Shown: in pieces, positions 11,144 through 18,922 of the stretch | How positions within the stretch are numbered: the first letter of the stretch is position 1 | Layout of the letters: each line of letters starts with the position of its first letter | Source: Asterionellopsis glacialis | Lineage: Eukaryota > Bacillariophyta > Plagiogrammaphyceae > Rhaphoneidales > Asterionellopsidaceae | DNA length: 32,669 bases | Assembly (NCBI GenBank): GCA_014885115.2 | Contig: WKLE02000704.1 | Location: forward strand, 1 to 32,669 | Direction of reading: 5' to 3' | Program-made: the position numbers and the translations under genes | The notes under the pieces: generated by a model | Told to the model about the DNA's origin: nothing | Database searches by the model: none | Seen by the model: only the letters and a program-made list of their open reading frames with translations

Positions 11144-11819
11144 CGTGTAAATAATCAATTTTTGTTTCTTGCAAGTGCAAAAAAAGTGTTTGTGTTCTTT
11201 TTGTTGGTCCTGACAAAGAGTATGCTTCCTCAAAATAAAGAAGATGCGTGCCAGTATTTTGTTGCACGTCTTGACAACAAAAGAAGGAACAGACCGTACG
11301 CTTCCCGTATCTTATTTGATTTTCAATGAATGAGGTGTTCGCAAAAATCTTGCGGTGCCCAGTGTATGTGGAAGTCACGCGCTCGACCCCACCGTCACGT
11401 CTTTCAATATGGAGCTCATAACCTATTGGACACAAGCCGGCTTCTTTTGAAATTTCTTTTCTTCTCGAACTTTTTGCAATTGCGCCATCGGACACGAGAT
11501 GTGCCAGCACAGAAAGGATTCCGAAAGATTTATAAGTGGACAAGCTATTTTAAATATCAATGTTGAGTTTGAGCCAAAAGATCATTCATGCATGATGAAA
11601 ATGTTACACGACGTGCACAACAAAACAAGTGTTTTCAAGATTCTATTGCCGGACATGTCCAGACTTTAAAATTTGTACGCATTATATACATAATATTAAT
11701 TCAGAAAAGTTAACCCAAACCAAATCTGCTGCAACGTAATGAATCTTTCCACTTTTTTGCATATTTTAAGTATTTCGTTGATGAAAATGAATCAAACTAG
11801 GTGTCTCTTCAAAAACTCG
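11144..11819. other. Intergenic between lysA and membrane-protein gene
   Basis: Both neighbours are on the minus strand, so this holds the 3' end of the membrane-protein gene and the lysA promoter and leader. Minus-strand frames reading into it (up to 11543) run through the lysA start in another frame and show no domain. Nothing else recognised. Confidence 0.6.
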
Positions 11820-13007
11820 TTAATTCGTAATAGTTTGGCGAATGTAATATTCAGCAAGTTCAAATGGCCATAACACTAGGTTCAATGGGAAAGGCAATTT
11901 GAACCCAATCTTGAATTGGAACCAGATACCCATGAAGGCAAAGACGTACATGGCCACCTCATCAATGTAGGTTTCTTTAGGATTTGCTTTGATAAGTCCA
12001 CCAAGATCCATATTACGATCCATGCAGAATTTATAGGAGGCCTTAGACATCATGAGACCACCTTTCATGCCTGACCCAACGGCAGAAACAAAGGTTTGAA
12101 TAGTCCAAGCAATGGACATTGCAATTGCTTTTGTTGCCCTTTAGAAAAAGGATTATTGAAATAAAAAAAGTTAATGAATAGTGTTATCGTCACTCCTTGA
12201 ACGATGATGGGGGGAGACTTACCATGATAGAAGAATTGGAACCCACTTCTCATACTTATCGGGTGTAGCAAGATTCAAGGTTGGCAAAATGAAACGATTT
12301 ACTGGACGATCTAAAAATTCACTAATTGAGAGTGCCATAGAAATAGTACGTGCAAACTGGAGCTTAAGAACAGCTATAACGGCGAGCCAAGTCTTATAGA
12401 TGGATCCAATAGCTTTATCAACCTACAATAAATTGAATTTGTTCCCACAACAAAGAAAAAAAAGAGCGATACGTAAACATTTAATGGTAGATAACCCCAA
12501 AAAAGAGCATGACGAATAAAAGTAGTCGGGGTTTTGATGAGTAGGTTTCATCAACACAAGAATACCGACCTTTTCTGGATTCATCTTGGTCAGTACAAGT
12601 TGGCCCTTGCGCACCAATAATTCTTTTCCTGAGATTTCGTCAACATCCGCTTTTCCATCCTTGTCCTCGTCTGCTTTGTCATCTTTCTTGGACGCCTCTA
12701 TGATAACCATGGCCTCTTGAGCGAGATCCGTTAACGCTTCCATGACTGATGCTCTCCCGCCCTGTTCCGTAGCCTGAAAGGCAGCAAATAACGTAGGGTA
12801 AAGTCCTCCAAAGAAACAGAAAAGGAAACCAAAAATGAAATGCACAGCATTCGTAGGGAGTGTCTTGTAAAAAGCGTGAGCCTTAACGGACATTTCAATT
12901 ATCCAGGGAATAGCTGCAGAAATAATTTTGATGACGGGCCTTGCAACACTTTGAAGCATGTTGGCAGCCTTCGTAATAGGCTTTTCATCCTTGGTGGAGC
13001 TTGACAT
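11820..13007 (-). CDS. Conserved multi-pass membrane protein with EF-hand-like loop (3 exons)
   Basis: Exons on the minus strand are 13007-12570, 12422-12223 and 12138-11820, giving 318 residues. The frame reaches back to a GTG at 13019, but the first ATG is at 13007 (MSSSTKDEK). Hydrophobic segments lie at about 24-38, 54-78, 155-175, 210-240 and 275-310. They are linked by KMNPEKVDKAIGSIYKTW and KYEKWVPILLSWATKAIAM, which read through the two splice junctions without a break. Residues 113-124 (DEDKDGKADVDE) match a canonical EF-hand loop: Asp at 1, 3, 5 and 9, Gly at 6, Glu at 12. I do not recognise the family. No plastid or secretory cleavage motif is evident at the N-terminus. Calcium binding in a membrane protein is an inference. 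The first donor (GTCGGT) is weak, though frame continuity supports it. Confidence 0.78.
12139..12222 (-). other. Intron 2 of membrane-protein gene
   Basis: An 84-nt intron with donor GTAAGT and acceptor TTTCTAAAG, in phase 2. The rebuilt codon TGG gives LLSWATKAIAM. Confidence 0.82.
12423..12569 (-). other. Intron 1 of membrane-protein gene
   Basis: A 147-nt intron with donor GTCGGT (non-consensus after GT) and acceptor ATTGTAG, in phase 0 between AAG and GTT. A later GT would put the downstream exon out of frame at once. Confidence 0.7.
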
Positions 13008-13661
13008 AATGGTGAACACACGAACCTGAATGGAGACTAAACTATAGTATAACGAAAGCTTTTCCTTTAAAGTTCTCTTGCACTGTTATGTTTCACAACT
13101 CTGGGACTTTCTATCGGTAGCGAGAGAACTCCTGTGGCGTACCTGTAACTATTTCTGTTTTGTAACTGATGTACGAACAAGGTGGTAGTGTAGTCCCTAC
13201 ACAGATTCTAGTCTTTACGGTATTCGAGAGAACAATAGGAAGGCATCCAGAAAGATCTTCTGCTGTCGTCTTTTGCGTACCAGGAGTATCATCTAAAATG
13301 TTCGCTTTGATGATTTCGTTCTTTTAGTTTCTAAATGTTCTGTTCAACGTTCAACTGTGTAGGAACTCTACATCCAGTAGGACCTACCTGATCCCGTTAT
13401 GATACTCTACACTCCTTATCATAAGTTATACAGGTAAGCTCAAAATCATCAAAACTTCAAAAATATCCACACCTAATGAAAGTGACTGATGATTGAACCC
13501 ATCATGAATCATATTAGAAATAAGCTTTTTTAGCATGTAAATAAGAGCATTGGGGATGTGCCATCATTAACGATATGTTTTAAAACAAACGCTAAAATAG
13601 TTTTTCATGCGCGGTTTAATTTTACTGTACAGTGTGAAAATAACATTCACTGTTTTATATG
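13008..13661. other. Intergenic, no gene seen
   Basis: Lies between two minus-strand genes and holds the promoter and leader of the membrane-protein gene. One TAGGACCT word is at 13378-13385 inside a GTAGGACCTAC palindrome. A plus-strand frame from 13558 runs antisense to the CIA30 gene and is treated as a shadow. Confidence 0.6.
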
Positions 13662-14534
13662 CTACTCTTCCGACGTGGTACCTGCATCTGAGGATGTCAC
13701 AGGTTCAATAGACTTCACGAATAATGAAAATTGGAAAATTCCTTCTCCAAAGGTTTCTTTGGGGTTCGGGTTACCATCACTTAGCAATAACGACAACATC
13801 AGCCCAATTTCTTTCATTTCTGTAGCTTCAAATTTATATTTTGCAGCTTCTTCCTCAGAAGGACTTCGTGGTCCAAATGACGGTTTTAAGGTATCAAATA
13901 AAATAGTGGTCTCCTGCAAATCATCATCATTTTCATCAACCTTGTTTCCATTGGACTTGTCTTCTGTAGGTAAATCTGCTTGCCAGGAAGGACTCCTTGC
14001 AAATGGACTTCCGGCTGAATTGCCATCGGACAATAACAACTTGTATGTTTTACCATCTCCACGAAATTTCAATTTCATCCCAATCACATTTTTTTCAAAA
14101 CAACTCTCCATGGGTGCTCGTATAGACGTAAAACCACCTCCCTCCGTATTGATGGTTCCCGTAAAATGCAATCCTCCTGTCTTGGCTTCGTGCAATGTTT
14201 CAGAACGTCCACCCATGACACCATCATCCAATCTATGCCATCGTAATGGAGATCCTATTAAATCAAGAGCAGGGATTGCATTTGCAATATTAGCTGCACG
14301 GTCGTATTTCATAACTCTTACAGCTTGTCCCATATTATTATTATTATCGTTGTCGTTGTTGTTGCTGCTGTTGTTATTGTTGCTCCGTTTCAGAAAGATG
14401 CGATCAAGAATGTTCGATATCAGATTATTCTCGCTACTCGAAGCACTGACGTCTTGTTGTTGCAACGACAGAATTACCGAAATGATTAAAAAAACGGTCA
14501 GCCACTGAACTGAGCAAGTTGTTCTCATTCGCAT
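13662..14534 (-). CDS. Secretory CIA30-domain protein
   Basis: 290 residues from an ATG at 14534, in one exon. Residues 1-31 are a signal peptide (basic start, hydrophobic VFLIISVIL core, likely cut near DVSA-SSS). An Asn/Ser-rich low-complexity stretch follows, encoded by a trinucleotide run at about 14337-14390. Residues from about 90 to 283 match the CIA30 (complex I intermediate-associated protein 30) beta-sandwich: RWHRLDDGVMGGRSE, GLHFTGTINTEGGGFTSIR, then the segment at about 120-150 with GDGKTYKLLLSD. CIA30 proteins help assemble mitochondrial complex I, and plastid relatives exist in plants. Here the leader is secretory without the A-F plastid motif, so an endomembrane or outer plastid compartment is more likely than mitochondria. 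Divergent from the amidoligase gene, with 609 bp between the starts. Confidence 0.85.
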   Translation of the reverse strand: MRMRTTCSVQWLTVFLIISVILSLQQQDVSASSSENNLISNILDRIFLKRSNNNNSSNNNDNDNNNNMGQAVRVMKYDRAANIANAIPALDLIGSPLRWHRLDDGVMGGRSETLHEAKTGGLHFTGTINTEGGGFTSIRAPMESCFEKNVIGMKLKFRGDGKTYKLLLSDGNSAGSPFARSPSWQADLPTEDKSNGNKVDENDDDLQETTILFDTLKPSFGPRSPSEEEAAKYKFEATEMKEIGLMLSLLLSDGNPNPKETFGEGIFQFSLFVKSIEPVTSSDAGTTSEE

Positions 14535-15143
14535 CCGGGGATGATATAAAGAAAGGGAAAGAAATCTTTCACCGCTGTCTAAGGTCTATGAGCCTGCCTT
14601 GTTACACTGAATGTGAAGAGTGAAGAGCTATCCAGATCCGTGACAGGGAGGAGGTTAGTTGTTGAGGAGGCAGGGAGCAGCACTCTCTACGGTAGGACCT
14701 CAGGCAGGTCCTACCGACCTCGTACAGGTACAGTAGATTCCTACCTGTACCTGGTACAATCAGCCTAACGTACCAGCAGGTATTTTAATACCAGGTATTT
14801 ACTAAGTAAACTCTAAACTACAGTAGATACTTTTCGTCTGTACCGTAGCCTCTACGGTACCAGGTAGAGTCTGGCCCAGTACACATCATCAGATAGATGA
14901 TGATGGGATAATCACGGTTGACACCGCATCTATTTACTAGAGCCAAAAAAGAATACAGTGAACAGGAAGAAAAGGGAGGGTTGCAACAAGACCAACAAAT
15001 CCATTCTAGATCAAGAAAATTGTAATCTTCGAGCGATGTCACCTTTCTCTGATCTATACTACGGTATATGATATCACAATTTGATTACTTTTCAATATTC
15101 TGTCTGTCTGTGAAACATAAACTGCTATCACAACAATATTATT
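14535..15143. promoter_or_regulatory. Divergent intergenic region with palindromic words
   Basis: A 609-bp region between the starts of the CIA30 and amidoligase genes, so both promoters should lie here. The middle (14693-14866) holds TAGGACCT at 14693, AGGTCCTA at 14706 and TACCWGGTA at 14748, 14789 and 14858. No promoter element is proved. Confidence 0.5.
14693..14866. repeat. Cluster of TACCWGGTA and AGGTCCTA words
   Basis: Three exact TACCWGGTA copies (14748-14756, 14789-14797, 14858-14866) and a pair of AGGTCCTA words in opposite orientation (14693-14700 and 14706-14713). It is the same word family as at 102-743. Confidence 0.8.
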
Positions 15144-18100
15144 ATGTCTCGACATCATCACGAGTCCATGAGGGATGATAGGTCTTCCTCGGACTCTTCT
15201 CTTGATAATATACCACCATTGATGAAGCCTGATACAGAGGTCGATTATAATTCTTCATCCTCCGATGATAATATGCCACCATTGATTAACAATAATAAGG
15301 CTTATAAGCACATTGATCATGATTCTTCTTCCTCTGATGATGTTGATAGTATGCCGCCATTGCGGTATAAGCAGAATAATGATGATTCTTCTTCCTCTTC
15401 CGATGAAAATATGCTAGGTGGGTCTTCCTCGGACTCTTCTCTTGATAATATACCACCATTGATGAAGCCTGATACAGAGGTTGATTATAATTCTTCATCC
15501 TCCGATGATAATGTGCCACCATTGATTAACAATAATAAGGCTTATAAGCACATTGATCATGATTCTTCGTCCTCTGGTGATGTTGATAGTATGCCACCAT
15601 TGCGGTATAAGCAGGATAATGATGATTCTTCTTCCTCTTCCGATGAAAATATGCCAGGTGGGTCTTCCTCGGACTCTTCCCTTGATGATATGCCACCATT
15701 GATGAAGCCTGATACAGAGGTTGATTATAATTCTTCATCCTCCGATGATAATGTGCCACCATCGATTAAAAATGCTTCCATGCAGATTGATTATGACTCT
15801 TCTTCTTCCTACGATGATATGCCACCATTGCGGTATAAGCGGGATAATGGTTGGTCTTCTTCCGATGATGACGATGATGACGATGATAAGGATAAGGACA
15901 ACAACAATGCATTGCTACAGGAAGAAATCGATGCGCAGCAGCAGCAGTCAGATCATGATGACGATGTGTATCCAGGAGTAGAAGAATTTAAACAACGAAT
16001 GAAACAAAAAGGATACAAAAAGAAGAAGAAACAACAACGATCCTATAAAAAAGATGATGATGATGATTCTGATGATGACAGCAGTGTTGACGATGAAAAG
16101 TCCAAGTTTGTAAGGGGTAGCTATGATCCGTATCACACCATGAGAGAAGAACTTTTGGATCAATTAATACATGGAGAAGATGCACCTACAAAAAGGGATG
16201 TGGGTGTCTTTTTAACTAAAGAAGAATTGGAAACATGGAGACAAAATTTTGCCAAGATAATTCCAGAAAGGAACTTTGATTATATGTATGGTAAAGATCG
16301 AGGACCACATGGGTTTGGAACTAAAATACGTTTGCCTCAAGTTCATCCTCCCCTGAAAGGAACAATTCTCGGATCTAGATTTTATAATGAAGGACAGATT
16401 CGTAATGAACGGTGGGATGAACCGTATTATATCGTCCTTTGTAAAAATGGAGAAGGTTGGCCCGAAAAACTATCTCTAATGGATGCACATGAGGAATGGG
16501 TCAAAGGGTGGGGCAAAACAGTAGACAATGATGGGAATGATGACGGTGATGACAGTGATGAAGAATTGTTGGACTGGATCAGTCTTGAGAGTAGTAGTGT
16601 CGATGGCGATAATGACAATATGAGCGAATCCCCGTACCCGGACACCTATGAACAGCAAATGAATAAATATGAGGATTGGAATCTAAATCTCTATGGAACG
16701 GTAGATGAACAGTTTTGGATTCGCACTTTTACAGAAGAAGAATTGAAACAGTGCCGACGAGGAAATATTGTTGTCGTGTCATCTAAAAGCAACAACAGCA
16801 GCGGGTCGTCGCCGTCTTCGTCGGCATTTTGTAATTTGGAAGATCGAAAGTTTCTTATGAATATTGTTTTGGCTTGGACAAGAGATAAGGTGGGTGGTGT
16901 TATTATAGAATGTGAGCGTGGTACAAAATATTTGGCGATTGAATTTAATGGGTCTTACTTTTTCGAAGGGAAACCAATTATTGACGTAGACCTGGGTATT
17001 AGCTATGAAAAAGAGCCCGCAGAAATATTTTTAAGGGGCGAGGACATCATAACATTCCAGTGTTCAAGCCGAACTATGAGCGCCATTCAAGACAATTTTT
17101 TGGCATCGTGTGCTGCAAAGGGTTTGAATGACATGGGATCAGGCCTTTTGCTCTTTCAGGGGCACTTGTCTCCCATCCCGCCTACGGTTGAAACGGTGCG
17201 AGCGCTGATGGATTTACCTGCACCAAAATGCTTCTGTACCCTAAAAGAGGTCACATTTGGTATTGAATTCGAGCTATCCTGTGTGATTGGAACATGGAAT
17301 TCAAAAGTTGCCTATCAAATTTCAAACCTAGCCCATGCAAAGGTGAACAATCTAATGGACAAACAAATGCATCACCCTCTTTATATCATAGGCATCTTGG
17401 ATATCGAAGATAGAGCCTCCCCAGACGAATGGAAAATTGTTCGGGACGGAAGTTTGCAAGGTAGCCCTGACTACCCCAATAGCAACAAGTTTGAATTTGT
17501 ATCGCCGATACTTGAGGGCGAGACAGGACTTCATGAATGCAACAGGGTTCTTGACGTGCTGAACGATGTCACTGCGATACTCCTGAATAAAAGTATGGCA
17601 ATGCACGTACACATAGGGGTTCAAGACTTTTCTTTAGAAAACCTGAGAAAAGTTTGCTCTAACTTCATCGTTTTTGAGGATATTATCGATATGTTCATGC
17701 CGGCATCGCGGAGAAATAACAAGTATTGCAAGAGCATTAAGAAGGCTCTAGAGATCCATGGCAGTACAAAAGATATGTACAAAATGGTCCAAAGTTGCAA
17801 GTCCTCGGACGACCTGTTCGAGCTGGTGAATCCAAAGGGCCGACGGTACTTCAAACTCAATGTGCAAAATCTTCGGACCAAAAAGCGTCCTACGCTCGAA
17901 TTTCGACAGCATCCAGCTACTACGAATTATGAACGAGTCGAGCCATGGGTTCGATTTTGCACCGCGTTTGTTCACAACTCAGCCAACTATTCGCCTTCAC
18001 ATCTAGTGTTGGGTGACGAAGTCTCAGAAGGGGGCGATTGTAGATTTGATGAACTATTTGATAAGCTCATTGGAGACCCCGCATTGAAGAAATATTACAA

Positions 18101-18230
18101 AATTCGTTGTGAAGAGATTGTGCACGGAGACGATACAGTGGAAATTGAGAGTGATGCTGCTATGGACTGTGCTCCACTTTTCAAAGATGGGCCAAACCGT
18201 GGTCCAAATCCGTTGAAGTCTTGTTATTAG
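15144..18230 (+). CDS. Acidic-repeat protein with C-terminal amidoligase domain
   Basis: 1028 residues, one exon, ATG at 15144. Residues 13-240 are an acidic repeat array of about 80-residue units built from SSSSDD...MPPL sub-units, followed by Asp-rich and Lys-rich tracts to about 320. Residues 330-700 hold unrecognised folded sequence, including a segment around KIRLPQVHPPLKGTILGSRF that may be a small beta-barrel. Residues about 705-950 match the Amidoligase_2 family of the glutamine synthetase/glutamate-cysteine ligase fold: FGIEFELS, VRDGSLQGSPDYP, FEFVSPILEGETGL, MHVHIGVQ, FKLNVQNL and TLEFRQHPATTN. The Glu residues of GIEFE and FEF, the HVH and the terminal EFR are the expected metal/ATP-site positions. 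Such enzymes join an amino group to a carboxylate using ATP; the substrate is unknown. Bacterial members often act in peptide tagging or cell-wall chemistry. No signal peptide. The acidic array might bind basic proteins or cations (inference). Confidence 0.85.
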   Translation: MSRHHHESMRDDRSSSDSSLDNIPPLMKPDTEVDYNSSSSDDNMPPLINNNKAYKHIDHDSSSSDDVDSMPPLRYKQNNDDSSSSSDENMLGGSSSDSSLDNIPPLMKPDTEVDYNSSSSDDNVPPLINNNKAYKHIDHDSSSSGDVDSMPPLRYKQDNDDSSSSSDENMPGGSSSDSSLDDMPPLMKPDTEVDYNSSSSDDNVPPSIKNASMQIDYDSSSSYDDMPPLRYKRDNGWSSSDDDDDDDDKDKDNNNALLQEEIDAQQQQSDHDDDVYPGVEEFKQRMKQKGYKKKKKQQRSYKKDDDDDSDDDSSVDDEKSKFVRGSYDPYHTMREELLDQLIHGEDAPTKRDVGVFLTKEELETWRQNFAKIIPERNFDYMYGKDRGPHGFGTKIRLPQVHPPLKGTILGSRFYNEGQIRNERWDEPYYIVLCKNGEGWPEKLSLMDAHEEWVKGWGKTVDNDGNDDGDDSDEELLDWISLESSSVDGDNDNMSESPYPDTYEQQMNKYEDWNLNLYGTVDEQFWIRTFTEEELKQCRRGNIVVVSSKSNNSSGSSPSSSAFCNLEDRKFLMNIVLAWTRDKVGGVIIECERGTKYLAIEFNGSYFFEGKPIIDVDLGISYEKEPAEIFLRGEDIITFQCSSRTMSAIQDNFLASCAAKGLNDMGSGLLLFQGHLSPIPPTVETVRALMDLPAPKCFCTLKEVTFGIEFELSCVIGTWNSKVAYQISNLAHAKVNNLMDKQMHHPLYIIGILDIEDRASPDEWKIVRDGSLQGSPDYPNSNKFEFVSPILEGETGLHECNRVLDVLNDVTAILLNKSMAMHVHIGVQDFSLENLRKVCSNFIVFEDIIDMFMPASRRNNKYCKSIKKALEIHGSTKDMYKMVQSCKSSDDLFELVNPKGRRYFKLNVQNLRTKKRPTLEFRQHPATTNYERVEPWVRFCTAFVHNSANYSPSHLVLGDEVSEGGDCRFDELFDKLIGDPALKKYYKIRCEEIVHGDDTVEIESDAAMDCAPLFKDGPNRGPNPLKSCY
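15181..15860 (+). repeat. In-frame 240-bp tandem repeat, 2.8 copies
   Basis: Unit 1 is 15181-15420 and unit 2 is 15421-15660; they differ at 7 of 240 positions by my count (about 97% identical). Unit 3 starts at 15661, shares unit 2 variants at its start and diverges after about 15770, with a shorter end. The period is exactly 80 codons, so the frame is kept. Each unit contains smaller Ser-Asp-MPPL repeats, so this is a nested repeat. Confidence 0.9.
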
Positions 18231-18922
18231 GCTGATCTAGTTTTTATCACTATGTAAGCTCTGCTTTTAGAAGTTTTTCCTGGAGACAAGATGTTGGACC
18301 CGTTGTCATGAGCACCCGGCTCAAAAAATGGCAAGTGATGAGATATGAAAGGGTTTCCTCAAATATCGGTTCTGAGGTTGAATTATTCTTCTACACAGTC
18401 TCCAGACGAATTGAACCAGGTTAAACTACCTCATCCTACTGCTTTCGTACCGAAGCTCTTTTGAAGTTGAAGAGAAATGAGGTTTTGGAGTCAGCTGCTG
18501 CTTTGTAGATTTGGATTCCTTTGTGTTCATCAAGAAAACATTTAATGATTTTTCACTCGTAAGGATTTGGACAAAAGATTGAACTAAAACCATATCTTAT
18601 GTTGTCTAAGAACGGGTTCATACATTTTATGAAGTACATTGATCATGTAGCAATGTCTCCATTCATAAAGCATAAACATTCCTCCTCATTTGACTTCGTC
18701 GATCTTGCTATATAAGGGGACCTCTTCAACGGATCTTGCTGATTTAAGGGTCGTCCTCGTCTTCGTCTCCTTTGTCTTCAAAGGTTCCGCATTTTTTAAA
18801 GCCCTCCCCTCAAAGTCCTGGAGGATATCTAATATGGACCAATGAGACCACTCTAGAGAATAATATGTTGTAGAGGGCACTGTATCACCGCCAGGTATAA
18901 AGTAGGACGACATGGCTGAAAA
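18231..18922. other. Intergenic between convergent genes
   Basis: Lies between the stop codons of the amidoligase and TERT genes, so it should hold two 3' ends. The only frame of note is a 75-codon minus-strand one just after the TERT stop (18686-18913), listed separately. Nothing else seen. Confidence 0.6.
18686..18913 (-). CDS. Possible short ORF directly after TERT (doubtful)
   Basis: 75 codons from an ATG only 9 bases after the TERT stop, on the same strand. It has no domain, signal or membrane segment. The C-terminal half is rich in Lys, Glu, Thr and Ser. It may be chance frame in the TERT 3' leader, a small downstream protein, or an alternative C-terminus reached by splicing. No evidence chooses between these. 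Confidence 0.2.
   Translation of the reverse strand: MSSYFIPGGDTVPSTTYYSLEWSHWSILDILQDFEGRALKNAEPLKTKETKTRTTLKSARSVEEVPLYSKIDEVK

Noticed and set aside
11100..11543. Minus-strand ORF overlapping the lysA start
   Set aside because: It runs in another frame through the lysA leader, with no domain or homology seen.
9502..13007. Bacterial-style operon of lysA with the membrane protein
   Set aside because: Both genes have introns and 676 bp between them, so a shared transcript is unlikely.
13558..14508. Long plus-strand ORF of 316 codons
   Set aside because: It is antisense to the CIA30 gene, which has clear domain motifs and a signal peptide; the plus-strand product is low complexity.
18231..18922. 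Telomere repeats near TERT
   Set aside because: No TTAGGG or CCCTAA tandem run is present; the gene is internal to the chromosome as far as can be seen.
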